Source: Actinomadura macra NBRC 14102 (GTDB lineage: Bacteria > Actinomycetota > Actinomycetes > Streptosporangiales > Streptosporangiaceae). Taken from it: a stretch of 64,000 nucleotides of DNA. Of this stretch, positions 17,001-25,051 are shown one piece after another. The notes under the pieces are model-generated. The model searched no databases. It was not told where the DNA came from and saw only the letters and a list, made by a program, of their open reading frames with translations. The first letter of the stretch is position 1, and the number at the start of each line of letters is the position of its first letter. The translations under genes and the position numbers were made by a program. The DNA lies in the NCBI RefSeq assembly GCF_001552215.1, contig NZ_BCQT01000010.1, positions 62,001 to 126,000 of the forward strand, written 5' to 3'.

Positions 17001-17813
17001 TCAGGGGGCGACCGTCCTCCAAGGGAGGGTCACCTCACCCAGGCGCCACCTCCGGCGCCCGCCATAGGGCGGGGTCGTCAAGACGGGATGGGTACGGGCC
17101 AGCAGCTTCACGGCCTCGATCCAGCGGGCCCGCGGGCCGAACGCCGAGTGCGGTGCCGCCGTCGCCCAGCACCGGTCGAACACGGTGAGCAGGTCGTGGA
17201 CGGGCTCACCCGGGACGTTCCGGTGGATCAGCGTCTTCGGCAGCCGCTCCGCCAGGCCCGAGGGGCGGTCGAGCGTGGGCAGGTGCGCGGCGAAGGTGAT
17301 CGTCTGTGGGCCGTCCGGGTCGAGCGCGACCCAGACCGCGCGGCGGCCAGGCTCGTCGCACGTCCCCTCGACGAGCACGCCGCCGGGCGCGAGCCGCGAC
17401 CGCAGACCGTCCCAGGCGCGCCAGGCGGCGGCCTCGTCGTACTGCCGGAGCACGTTGAACGCCCTGACCAGCACGGGCGGGCGCGGGACGGGCAGCTCGA
17501 AGCCGCCCCGCCGAAACGACAGCCCCGCGTGGGGGCCCGTCGCCTCCAGGAAGGCGGTTCCGGCGGCGACCCGGTCCGGCTCGATCTCGACACCGACGAC
17601 CTCCAGCCGGGGCGAGACGGCGCGGAGCCGGGTGTACAGCTCGAACGTCGTGACCGGAGAGGCGCCGTATCCCAGATCGACCGCCAGCGGGAACCCGCCG
17701 GAGCGGAGGACCGCGGTCTGCGTGGCGGCGATCCAGCGGTCCACGCGGCGCAGACGGTTGGGCGCCGTCGTGCCGCGCGTCACCTCACCCTGCGGCTTCT
17801 GTGTCCGGACCAC
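17001..17813 (-). CDS. Class I SAM-dependent methyltransferase-like protein
   Basis: About 270 residues from GTG 17813 (302 from 17909; the start is uncertain). The segment TRGTTAPNRLRRVDRWIAA precedes a Rossmann motif I, AVDLGYGASP, with an acidic VVGVEIEPDR after the second strand and LAPGGVLVEGTCDE later. This fits a methyltransferase fold of a conserved actinobacterial family often found near mshA. The substrate is unknown. The C-terminus is basic and Trp/Arg-rich. It converges with the SDR gene, leaving only two bases between them. Confidence 0.75.
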   Translation of the reverse strand: MVRTQKPQGEVTRGTTAPNRLRRVDRWIAATQTAVLRSGGFPLAVDLGYGASPVTTFELYTRLRAVSPRLEVVGVEIEPDRVAAGTAFLEATGPHAGLSFRRGGFELPVPRPPVLVRAFNVLRQYDEAAAWRAWDGLRSRLAPGGVLVEGTCDEPGRRAVWVALDPDGPQTITFAAHLPTLDRPSGLAERLPKTLIHRNVPGEPVHDLLTVFDRCWATAAPHSAFGPRARWIEAVKLLARTHPVLTTPPYGGRRRWRLGEVTLPWRTVAP

Positions 17814-17939
17814 CCGCCGATTGTCCCGCGCCGCCGTCCAGCCCGGCCCCGGCCAGGAACCCCGCGGCGGCGTGAGAGGTTGGCCACTGCCCGGCCGTAC
17901 GGCGTTCAACCAGGCCGTTTTGAGGAAAGGTCATCCAGT

Positions 17940-18404
17940 ATGACAGTTCTCATTGCCTTCGACGGTTCTGATGACGCCCGGACCGCCGTCGAGTACGCGG
18001 CGCGCCACGTCCGTCCGGAGCCCACCGTCATCCTGACGGTCTGGGAGCCGTTGCTGATGCAGCTCTCGTGGGCACCGCTGGCCGCCGCCGCCCCGGTGAC
18101 CACCGACCTCCAGGACGATCAGTACGAAGAGGAGAAGCAGGCCGAGGCCCTCGCGCGGCAGGGCGCCGACCTCGCCCTCGCCGCCGGGCTGACCGAGGTC
18201 ACGCCGCGAGCCGAGCGCGGGACCGGGCCGGTCTGGGCCACGATCGTGGACGTCGCGGACGAACTGGACGCCTCCCTGATCGTCACGGGATCGCGCGGGC
18301 TCGCGGGCGCCCGCTCCGTCCTGCTGGGCAGCGTGTCGACGCGCGTGCTGCATCACGTCCAGCGCCCGACCCTGGTCGTCCCGCCGCCCAAGACCGAGGA
18401 CTAG
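17940..18404 (+). CDS. Universal stress protein (UspA family)
   Basis: A 154-residue single-domain USP. The start MTVLIAFDGSDDARTAVEYA contains the ATP-binding Asp. The C-terminal nucleotide loop G-x2-G-x9-G-S is present as GSRGLAGARSVLLGSVS, followed by the RPTLVVPP end strand. ATP-binding USPs act in dormancy, hypoxia and stress signalling. It appears monocistronic, with an AAAGG before the ATG. Confidence 0.9.
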   Translation: MTVLIAFDGSDDARTAVEYAARHVRPEPTVILTVWEPLLMQLSWAPLAAAAPVTTDLQDDQYEEEKQAEALARQGADLALAAGLTEVTPRAERGTGPVWATIVDVADELDASLIVTGSRGLAGARSVLLGSVSTRVLHHVQRPTLVVPPPKTED

Positions 18405-18428
18405 CAGGACGGAAAGAGGCTTGAACGT

Positions 18429-18941
18429 CTAGGGGAGCTCGACAGCGCGCTCGAAGGCGTTGTAGGCATCCTGAGAGAACAACACGAAACGGGCGTCCGA
18501 AACCTGGGTCGGGGTCGACCGTACTGTGTCGACCGCGATCCGGGCGACGTCGTCCACCGGCCAGCCGTAGATCCCGGCGGACACGGCGGGAAACGCGATC
18601 GAGTCGACGCCCAGCTCGTCGGCCACCCGCAGGGACTCGCGGTAGCAGGAAACAAGCTGGTCAGAGCGGTCTTCTCCGGAAGAATAGACAGGGCCGACGG
18701 TGTGGATCACCCACGCGGCGGGCAGGTCGCCGCCCGTCGTCGCGACCGCCTGACCGGTCGGCAGGCCCCCGCCATAGTGCGAAGCGCGTAGTTTGCGGCA
18801 TTCATCGAGAATGGCCGAGCCGCCCCTGCGGTGAATGGCGCCGTCCACCCCTCCCCCGCCCAGCAGGGAGGAGTTGGCGGCGTTGACCACCGCGCCGACC
18901 TGCTGTTCGGTGATGTCACCCCGGATCAGGCTGATCTTCAT
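18429..18941 (-). CDS. Macrodomain O-acetyl-ADP-ribose deacetylase-like protein
   Basis: A 170-residue stand-alone macrodomain of the MacroD/YmdB type. The N-terminal RGDITEQQVGAVVNAANSSL, the glycine-rich GGGGVDGAIHRRGG, the HTVGP strand and the FPAVSAGIYGWP loop form the ADP-ribose pocket. The VNAAN and GGVDGAIH residues are those of catalytically active deacetylases/hydrolases. It probably removes ADP-ribose or acetyl from ADP-ribose derivatives. It is convergent with the USP gene and has no obvious operon partner. Confidence 0.9.
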   Translation of the reverse strand: MKISLIRGDITEQQVGAVVNAANSSLLGGGGVDGAIHRRGGSAILDECRKLRASHYGGGLPTGQAVATTGGDLPAAWVIHTVGPVYSSGEDRSDQLVSCYRESLRVADELGVDSIAFPAVSAGIYGWPVDDVARIAVDTVRSTPTQVSDARFVLFSQDAYNAFERAVELP

Positions 18942-19202
18942 CTCCGCCGCCCCTCGGTCTGCCCGACACTTGCCGGCGGGGAGAATTATCCCCGGAGGAA
19001 GGCACGAAACGCATGGTGTCGTCTACCGGCTGTACCCTCGTGACGGGCGGCGCTCCGGGGGCGGTGCGCGCCGTCCGCCCCCCGTCCGGCCACCGCCGTG
19101 GGACGTCCAACCCCGGGGTCGGGCGTGACCTGGAGAGAAGTCACTGCCTATCCTGCCGTTCGAGACGACCACAAAGGCGTGAAAGTCGTGGAGGTTACCC
19201 CC

Positions 19203-20036
19203 TTGAAGATCCTTCTCGCCGGTGCGACCGGAGTCGTCGGCCGCCGGCTGATACCGCTGCTCGTCCAGGCCGGCCACGAAGTCGCCGGGACGACGCGCCA
19301 GGAGTCGCGCGCCGCGTCCATCCGCGAGCACGGGGCGACGCCCGTCGTCGTCGACGTCCTGGACGCCGCCGGCATCCGCAAGGCCGTCGAGGCCGAGCGG
19401 CCGGACGCGATCATCCACCAGCTCACCGACCTCAGCGGGGAGGACTTCGAGGCCAACTCCCACCTGCGGATCGAGGGCACCCGCAACCTGGTGGACGCCG
19501 CGCGTGCCGTGGGTGTGGAGACCATGATCGCGCAGAGCATCGCCTGGCTGTACGTGGCGGGCGACGCGCTGGCGGTCGAGACCGACCCGCTCGACCCCAC
19601 GCTGCCGCCGTACGCGGGCGTCGCCGCGCTGGAGGAGGCCGTCGGCGAGATGCCGCGCGGCGTCGTCCTGCGGTACGGCGCGCTCTACGGACCCGGCACC
19701 TGGTACGCGCCGGGCGGTGCCATCGCCAAGCGGGTGCGGGCCGGGAACCTGAGCCTGACGCCCGCGTGGACGTCGTTCGTGCACGCCGACGATGCGGCCA
19801 CCGCCGCGGCGGCCGCCCTCGACTGGCCCGCCGGAGTGGTCAACATCGTCGACGACGAGCCCGCGGCGGCGGCCGACTGGCTGCCGGTTTACAGCGCGAC
19901 CCTGGGCGCGCCGTCGCCGGGAACCGCCCGGCACGCCGCCACCACGGGGCGCCCGGTCTCCAACGCCAAGGCGCTGAGCCTGGGCTGGAAGCCGCAGGTG
20001 CCGTCCTGGCGCACGGGCTTCACCGAAATGGGCTGA
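19203..20036 (+). CDS. NAD(P)-dependent epimerase/dehydratase (extended SDR)
   Basis: A 277-residue Rossmann protein starting MKILLAGATGVVGRRLIPLL, with the GATGVVG dinucleotide motif at residues 7-13. TTG 19203 is preferred because GGAGGT lies seven bases upstream; longer frames begin inside the preceding spacer. The sequence shows VVDVLDAAGIRKAVEAERPD, a QSIAWLY strand in place of the usual YxxxK region, and RYGALYGPGTWYAPGGAIAK. It resembles putative nucleoside-diphosphate-sugar epimerases. The catalytic tyrosine is not obvious and the substrate is unknown. Confidence 0.8.
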   Translation: MKILLAGATGVVGRRLIPLLVQAGHEVAGTTRQESRAASIREHGATPVVVDVLDAAGIRKAVEAERPDAIIHQLTDLSGEDFEANSHLRIEGTRNLVDAARAVGVETMIAQSIAWLYVAGDALAVETDPLDPTLPPYAGVAALEEAVGEMPRGVVLRYGALYGPGTWYAPGGAIAKRVRAGNLSLTPAWTSFVHADDAATAAAAALDWPAGVVNIVDDEPAAAADWLPVYSATLGAPSPGTARHAATTGRPVSNAKALSLGWKPQVPSWRTGFTEMG

Positions 20037-20065
20037 CAAACTTCCTGACGGGAACGTGACAAGCA

Positions 20066-20827
20066 TCACCCGAACTGGAACGACCGCTTGGCCAACCCGA
20101 ACCAGTACCCGTCGACGGCGGACCGGCGCCCGGACGGCGCGTCCGCGTCGGCGCCGAGCGACACGAACAGCGGCGCGAAGTGCTCGATGCGGGGGTGGGC
20201 GATGCGCGCGGCGGGGGCTTTGGCGCGGAAGTCCAGCAGGGCGTCGATGTCGCCGGTCCGGACGGCGCGGTCCGTCCAGTCGTCGAACTCGGCCGACCAC
20301 GCGGGCGGTGCCGCGTCCGCACCGGGGGTCAGCTCACGCAGATTGTGCGTGGTGAAGCCGCTCCCCACGATGAGGACGCCCTGGTCGCGCAGCGGCGCCA
20401 GGCTCCGGCCGACCTCGAAGAGCCGCTCGGGTTCCAACGACGGCATGGACATCTGGAGTACCGGAACGTCGGCGTCGGGGTACATCTCCACCAGTGGCAC
20501 ATACGCGCCGTGGTCGAGCCCGCGTTCCTCGTCCTGGTGGACGCCGGGGACGAGTCGCCGCACGTCCTCGGCCAAGCCGGGGGCGCCGGGCGCCTCGTAC
20601 CGGACGCGGTAGTAGTGCTCAGGGAAACCCCAGAAGTCGTAGACGAGCGGCACCGTACGGGTGGCGCTCACCGTGAGCGGCGCCTCCTCCCAGTGCGCCG
20701 ACACCATCAGGATGGCCTCGGGACGGGGCAGTTCCGCGGCCCAGCGGGCGAGTTCGGCGGTCCAGACGGCGTCGTCGGCCAGCGGCGGGGCGCCGTGGCT
20801 GAGGTAAAGCACCGGCATCCGGGTCAT
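20066..20827 (-). CDS. Class III extradiol ring-cleavage dioxygenase (LigB/DODA family)
   Basis: A 253-residue enzyme of the LigB superfamily, close to 4,5-DOPA dioxygenase extradiol. Metal and catalytic histidines are visible in LYLSHGAPP (His11), VSAHWEE (His45), LDHGAYVPL (His106) and GSGFTTHNLREL. The PLVYDFWGFPEHYY segment is characteristic of the DODA subgroup. ATG 20827 follows GGGGGA. The gene is divergent from a MarR regulator with two palindromes between them, so induction by an aromatic ligand is likely. The substrate is inferred only as a catecholic compound. Confidence 0.88.
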   Translation of the reverse strand: MTRMPVLYLSHGAPPLADDAVWTAELARWAAELPRPEAILMVSAHWEEAPLTVSATRTVPLVYDFWGFPEHYYRVRYEAPGAPGLAEDVRRLVPGVHQDEERGLDHGAYVPLVEMYPDADVPVLQMSMPSLEPERLFEVGRSLAPLRDQGVLIVGSGFTTHNLRELTPGADAAPPAWSAEFDDWTDRAVRTGDIDALLDFRAKAPAARIAHPRIEHFAPLFVSLGADADAPSGRRSAVDGYWFGLAKRSFQFG

Positions 20828-20839
20828 GTCGTCCCCCAA

Positions 20840-20890
20840 CTCAACTATTTGAGAGTTCAACAATAACTCGTTGATGCTTGAATCTTCAAG
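20840..20890. promoter_or_regulatory. Two candidate MarR operators
   Basis: CTCAACTATTTGAG (20840-20853) and CTTGAATCTTCAAG (20877-20890) are imperfect and perfect-arm palindromes sharing the TTGA/TCAA core. They lie in the AT-rich 84-bp gap between the divergent dioxygenase and MarR genes. Confidence 0.6.
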
Positions 20891-20911
20891 TAACCGGGTA
20901 GTCTGGTGTGC

Positions 20912-21400
20912 ATGACAGGAACGCGGTGGCTCGATGCCGACGAACAGGACACCTGGCGCGCCTTCCTGTGGACCTCGCGGCTGCTGAACGAGGCCCTCGA
21001 CCGGCAACTGCAACGCGACTCGGGGATGCCGCACACCTACTACATGATCCTCGCGATGCTGTCGGAGGCGCCCGGGCGCGCCCTCACCATGACCGACCTC
21101 GCCGCGATCGTCCATTCGTCCCCGAGCCGGCTCTCCCACGCCGTCAACCGGCTGGAGGAGTCCGGCTGGGTGCGGCGGGTCAAGCACGAGACCGACCGCC
21201 GCACCACGACCGCCGAGCTGACCGACGAGGGCTTCGCCGTTCTCGCCGAGGCCGCCCCCGGGCATGTGGCCGAGGTCAGGCGGCACCTGTTCGCACCCAT
21301 GAGCCGCGAGCAGATGCTCTGCTTCCGCGAGACCCTCCACACCCTCCTGGAGTCGCTGGACCCGGACCACGAGGCCCCCTGCGCCACCCCGTCCCCCTGA
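20912..21400 (+). CDS. MarR-family transcriptional regulator
   Basis: A 162-residue winged-helix protein. It starts MTGTRWLDADEQDTWRAFLW. The recognition region is MTDLAAIVHSSPSRLSHAVNRLEESGWV, followed by the wing with the D-x-R motif (HETDRRTTTAELTDEG). It is of the type that typically represses adjacent catabolic or efflux genes until a phenolic ligand binds. Here the divergent DODA-type dioxygenase gene is the obvious target. ATG 20912 is used rather than the GTG two codons earlier. Confidence 0.9.
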   Translation: MTGTRWLDADEQDTWRAFLWTSRLLNEALDRQLQRDSGMPHTYYMILAMLSEAPGRALTMTDLAAIVHSSPSRLSHAVNRLEESGWVRRVKHETDRRTTTAELTDEGFAVLAEAAPGHVAEVRRHLFAPMSREQMLCFRETLHTLLESLDPDHEAPCATPSP

Positions 21401-21413
21401 ACCCGGCCGGATG

Positions 21414-22535
21414 TCAGCTGGAGAAGACGACGGAGTGGGCACTCGCGTCCGGGTGGGCAGCGGCGAGGAGGCGGGCAGCCTCCTCGGCCAGGGCCGTCCG
21501 GGCCGGCTCCGGAACGGGGCTGAAGGGGTCGATGCGCAAGGTCGCCGCACCGCGTTTCCTCTCGATCCTCCACATGCCGTGGACGAATCCGTCCACCAGG
21601 AACGTGGCCCGGATGATCCCGTTGATGGTGAAGACCCGCTTGCGGTGCTCCTCGGTGATGATCCGCGCACGGTCGGCGTGCGAGAGCAGCAGGTTGTCGA
21701 AGTCGGGGACGAGCCGCACCGGCGCCGGGGTGTCCGGATCCGGACGCGGCGCCTCCGGCAGGTCGTAGAGCGTCCGGCCGTTCTCGTCCTGGAAGAGGCG
21801 GAGCTTCGGCAGCAGGCGCTCGACGACCTCGCCCAGCCGGGTCAGGCCTGACCACTGCTGCACGTCCAGGACGGACGCGGGCCCGAACGCGCCCAGGTAG
21901 CGCAGCACCATCTCGTCCACCGACGGCTCGGGATCGGTGCCCGCGGGATCCGCCTCGCCCAGCCAGTTCCCCAGCGTCGTGTGCCGGGCGAGGCCGGAGG
22001 CGCCCCAGATACCGCGCGGCGGGACCTGCACCAGCGGCAGGACGCACCGTACGGCCCACCCCAGAAGCTCGGCGTCCTCCTCCGGCCACCGTTCGGCCAG
22101 TAGGGTCCGCAGTTCCTTGTCCGAACGCGGCTCCTGTTCCAGCAGCGTCCGGGCCCAGCCCGCGACGGCGGCGAGGTCGACGTCCTTCAGCGGCCCGCCG
22201 CGCGGGCTCCGCAAGGCGTTGTCCAGCAGCACCTGGGTGAGCGGACGCAACGCACGGGCGTCACGTGCGCTGACCAGGTGCAGCGTGCCGCGCATCAGCA
22301 CGATCCGAAGCGCGCGCCGGTCGCGCATCAGCGCGGCCACCTCGTCGAACGCGAAACCCTCCAGCCGGCTCCACAACCCGACGTACGGCGGGTTCGGAGC
22401 CTGCGACTGCATCCCGACCAGGTGCTCGATGGCGTCGAGCGCGGACATCTCGTGGCGGGCGAGCAGCAACTGGCGCGCCAGGAGGGCACGGTTCAGGTGC
22501 CGCCGCCCGAGGACGGGCGCGGAGTCAGTCGTCAT
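21414..22535 (-). CDS. Winged-helix DNA-binding protein, AlkZ/YcaQ-like (HTH_42)
   Basis: A 373-residue protein of the winged helix DNA-binding domain family that includes the DNA glycosylases AlkZ and YcaQ. The signature HLVGMQSQAPNPPYVGLWSR carries a Q-x-Q motif (Gln-Ser-Gln), the catalytic motif type of Streptomyces AlkZ, which unhooks azinomycin interstrand cross-links; YcaQ has QxD. Later segments VLMRGTLHLVSARDA, LLLSHADRARII and TFLVDGFVHGMWRIER match the family. A role in repair of bulky or cross-linked DNA adducts is possible but not shown. Its start overlaps the TetR gene by 11 bp, so the two are probably one operon. Confidence 0.8.
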   Translation of the reverse strand: MTTDSAPVLGRRHLNRALLARQLLLARHEMSALDAIEHLVGMQSQAPNPPYVGLWSRLEGFAFDEVAALMRDRRALRIVLMRGTLHLVSARDARALRPLTQVLLDNALRSPRGGPLKDVDLAAVAGWARTLLEQEPRSDKELRTLLAERWPEEDAELLGWAVRCVLPLVQVPPRGIWGASGLARHTTLGNWLGEADPAGTDPEPSVDEMVLRYLGAFGPASVLDVQQWSGLTRLGEVVERLLPKLRLFQDENGRTLYDLPEAPRPDPDTPAPVRLVPDFDNLLLSHADRARIITEEHRKRVFTINGIIRATFLVDGFVHGMWRIERKRGAATLRIDPFSPVPEPARTALAEEAARLLAAAHPDASAHSVVFSS

Positions 22536-23163
22536 ACCGCCCCCGAAGCTCCTGCCAGCTCGGAGGAGGGCCCGGCAGCTCCCCGCCGTCCGTCAGGTGC
22601 AGCGCGTCCAGCATCAGGGCGAGGTAGCGGTGCTGGAGGCGGTTCATCCGGTCATCGTCGCCGATCCGGATGGTGTGCAGGTGCTCCAGCAGGACGGAGA
22701 TGTCGCCGACCTCGATCTCCGGACGCAGCACACCCGCCTCCTTCGACCGGTCGAGCAGCCGCTGGGTGGCGAGGTGGATCTCCCGGCCCTTGTTGCTCAT
22801 CGCCTCGGTGACCTCGAAGCTGCCGGCGAGCCGCATCGTGAGGGAGCCCGCGCCGATGTCGAGGCAGCGGCGCATGAAGCCGGCGAAGGCCGCCCACGGG
22901 TCGCCCTCGTCGGCGAGGGCGGTCTCCACCTCGGTGAGGTAGCGGTCCATCCCGTCGTCGGCGAGCCGCTGGAGCAGGTCCTCCTTGCTCTTGTAGCGGC
23001 GGTACAGGGCGCTGATGCCCACCCCGGCGTGTTCGGCGACGGCGGAGATCGGCGCACCCGGATCGGCGGTGAACACCGCCCGTGCCGCCTCGCGGATCAA
23101 CTCGTCGTTGCGCGCCGCCTGCGCCTTGCGCCCGCTCATGGGCGCCCGTGTGGTGGTCTCCAT
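22525..23163 (-). CDS. TetR-family transcriptional regulator
   Basis: A 212-residue regulator. The helix-turn-helix is ISAVAEHAGVGISALYRRYK (residues ~40-60), preceded by RNDELIREAARAVFTAD. The ligand-binding half includes FAGFMRRCLDIGAGSLTMRL. ATG 23163 is preferred over ATG 23172 because a promoter (TAGAAC, 17 bp, TACTAT) would start transcription at or just before it, making the mRNA leaderless. It is co-transcribed with the AlkZ-like gene and divergent from a MarR gene. Confidence 0.88.
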   Translation of the reverse strand: METTTRAPMSGRKAQAARNDELIREAARAVFTADPGAPISAVAEHAGVGISALYRRYKSKEDLLQRLADDGMDRYLTEVETALADEGDPWAAFAGFMRRCLDIGAGSLTMRLAGSFEVTEAMSNKGREIHLATQRLLDRSKEAGVLRPEIEVGDISVLLEHLHTIRIGDDDRMNRLQHRYLALMLDALHLTDGGELPGPPPSWQELRGRYDD

Positions 23164-23170
23164 GCCTTCC

Positions 23171-23199
23171 ATAGTATGGGAACGAAGAATTCCGTTCTA
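23171..23199 (-). promoter_or_regulatory. TetR promoter with embedded palindrome
   Basis: On the minus strand TAGAAC (23199-23194), a 17-bp spacer, and TACTAT (23176-23171) form a promoter. Inside it GAACG (23180-23184) and CGTTC (23193-23197) form an inverted repeat, well placed for TetR autorepression. Confidence 0.5.
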
Positions 23200-23256
23200 C
23201 TGTCGGCGGGAAACACGCGACCGGGGACCGGCCCCGCCTCGAATAGCATCGCGCCC

Positions 23257-23781
23257 ATGACCGATGCCGAGCCGCCTCCCGGGCCGCCGCCCGAGCCGCC
23301 CGGCACACCCGGCCCGTTCCCCGGGTCGCTTCCCCGGACGCTGACGTTCCAGCTGGTGACGCTGGGGGCGCTCGCCACGGACCGGTTCGCCGAGGCGCTC
23401 GCGCCGCTCGGCCTCAAGCCGAAACACGCGGGACTGATGACCGTCGTCAGCCGGGGCGTCGCGGCGTCCCAGCTCGATGTGGCCGAGGCGATGGGGGTCG
23501 TGCCGAGCCTGGTGGTGTCCCTGGCCGATCACCTGGTACGGCTCGGAGCGATCGAACGCGTCCGCGACCCCCGCGACCGGCGGCGGCAGATCCTGACCCT
23601 CACCGGCGAGGGACGCCGGCTCCTCGCCGAGTGCGCCGCCGCCGCCAGGTCCGTGGACGAGGAACTCGCGGCGGCGCTCACCCCGGACGAGCGCGCCGGC
23701 CTCACGCGCTCGCTGGGCACGCTCGCGGACGGTTCCCGTCTCCCCACCGCCGGCCCCGGGCAGCCCGACGACACGGGCTGA
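23257..23781 (+). CDS. MarR-family transcriptional regulator
   Basis: A 174-residue protein. About 25 Pro/Gly-rich N-terminal residues are followed by a MarR core with LKPKHAGLMTVVSRGV, the recognition helix QLDVAEAMGVVPSLVVSLADHL, and the wing RVRDPRDRRRQILTLTGEGR. ATG 23257 is the start just after the spacer; the frame is open much further upstream only because it is antisense to other genes. It is convergent with trpS, with four bases between the stops. Its target is not evident. Confidence 0.85.
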   Translation: MTDAEPPPGPPPEPPGTPGPFPGSLPRTLTFQLVTLGALATDRFAEALAPLGLKPKHAGLMTVVSRGVAASQLDVAEAMGVVPSLVVSLADHLVRLGAIERVRDPRDRRRQILTLTGEGRRLLAECAAAARSVDEELAAALTPDERAGLTRSLGTLADGSRLPTAGPGQPDDTG

Positions 23782-23785
23782 CCGA

Positions 23786-24934
23786 TCACCGCGAGACCGC
23801 GCCGCCTCCTGCCACGCCGCCTCCAGCCACGCCGCCTCCTGCCGCGCCGTCCCCTGCCACGCCGCCTGTTGCGCCGCCTCCAGCCGCGCCGCCTCCAGCC
23901 ATGGCGGCCCTGACCTCGACCAGAGTGCGGTCCGCGACGGCGTTCGCGCGGGCGTCGCCCTCGGCGAGGACGCCGCGCAGGTAGCCGCGGTCGGCGGCCA
24001 GCTCGGCACGGCGCGCACGGATCGGGCGCAGGAACTCGTTCACCGACTCGGTCACGACACGCTTGAGCGCGGCGGCGCCGCCGGCGCCGATCTCGGCGGC
24101 GACCTCGTGCGGGTCGCGGCCCTGGCAGAGCGCGGCGATCAGCACGAGGTTGGACACCCCGGGACGGGTCTCGGGCGCGTAGGCGATGTGCCGTTCGTCG
24201 TCGGTCACCGCACGCTTGATCAGCCGGGCGGTCTCGTCCGCGGTGGCCGACAGCGCGATGGCGTTGCCCCGGCTCTTGCTCATCTTCTGCCCGTCCGTGC
24301 CGAGCACGAGCGGCGCGTCCGACAGCAGGGCGTCCGGCACCGGGAAGACGGGCCCGTACCGCTCGTTGAAACGGCGCGCGATCGTCCGGGTGATCTCCTG
24401 GTGCGGGAGCTGGTCGCGTCCCACCGGCACGAGGGTGGCCTTGCAGAACAGGATGTCGGCGGCCTGGTGGACGGGGTAGGTGAACATGAGCCCGCTGACC
24501 GACGCCTGCCGGGACGCGGTGATCTCCTCCTTCACGGTGGGGTTGCGGCGCAGCTCGGCGATCGACACCAGGGACAGGAACGGCAGCATGAGCTGGTTGA
24601 GCGCGGGCACGGCGCTGTGCCGGAAGATCGTCGCGGTGGACGGGTCGACGCCGACCGCCAGGTAGTCGGCGACCAGGCCCTCCACGTGCTCGGCGAGATG
24701 GTCGGCGACGTCCCGGTCAGTGAGCACCTGGTAGTCGGCGACCAGGACGAACAGCTCGACACCCGCCCGCTGGAGGCGGACGCGGTTGGCGAGCGTGCCG
24801 AAGTAGTGGCCGAGGTGGAGCGGGCCGGTGGGCCGGTCGCCGGTCAGGATCCGGAATGCGGCAGGCTCGGCGGCGATGCGCTCTTCCAGCTGAAGGCGCT
24901 GACGTTCGACGTCTTCGGGGGTGATGGTCTGCAC
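23786..24934 (-). CDS. trpS: Tryptophanyl-tRNA synthetase, attenuator-controlled
   Basis: A 382-residue class Ic synthetase charging tRNA-Trp. The HIGH-type motif is PTGPLHLGHYFG (residues 35-46), VADYQVLTDRD lines the tryptophan pocket, and KMSKS is at 217-221. The last ~38 residues are Gly/Ala/Val repeats (GGGVA type) beyond the normal C-terminus. GTG 24934 follows GAGGAG. Upstream lies a trp-codon leader peptide with attenuator hairpins. Regulated TrpRS copies of this kind in Streptomyces are auxiliary, indolmycin-resistant enzymes. In my alignment by eye the residue matching His43 of the Bacillus enzyme, a known resistance position, is Gln69, so an auxiliary role is plausible here. Confidence 0.93.
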   Translation of the reverse strand: MQTITPEDVERQRLQLEERIAAEPAAFRILTGDRPTGPLHLGHYFGTLANRVRLQRAGVELFVLVADYQVLTDRDVADHLAEHVEGLVADYLAVGVDPSTATIFRHSAVPALNQLMLPFLSLVSIAELRRNPTVKEEITASRQASVSGLMFTYPVHQAADILFCKATLVPVGRDQLPHQEITRTIARRFNERYGPVFPVPDALLSDAPLVLGTDGQKMSKSRGNAIALSATADETARLIKRAVTDDERHIAYAPETRPGVSNLVLIAALCQGRDPHEVAAEIGAGGAAALKRVVTESVNEFLRPIRARRAELAADRGYLRGVLAEGDARANAVADRTLVEVRAAMAGGGAAGGGATGGVAGDGAAGGGVAGGGVAGGGAVSR

Positions 24935-24953
24935 GGGTCTCTCCTCTGTTCGC

Positions 24954-25051
24954 GGCCCGTCCGGCGGGACGGCCCCCGCGTCGCGGAGAAGAGAGAGGGC
25001 CGTCCAGCGGACGGCCCGGGGCGTGTGAGCGTCGGCCGTCCTAGGACGGCC
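24954..25051 (-). promoter_or_regulatory. trpS transcription attenuator (three hairpins)
   Basis: In transcript order: hairpin 1 is GGCCGTCCTAGGACGGCC (25051-25034), starting right after the Trp codons and spanning the leader stop. Hairpin 2 has arms GGGCCGTCC/GGACGGCCC (25017-24997) and is followed by a pyrimidine tract TCTCTCTTCTCC, as in a terminator. Hairpin 3 has arms GGCCGTCC/GGACGGGCC (24974-24954). The 3' arm of hairpin 1 is complementary to the 5' arm of hairpin 2, giving an antiterminator when a ribosome stalls at the Trp codons. Confidence 0.85.

Noticed and set aside
23786..23910. Possible CRISPR-like or satellite array at the trpS 3' end
   Set aside because: The short repeats are in frame and encode the Gly/Ala/Val tail of TrpRS; there are no spacers.
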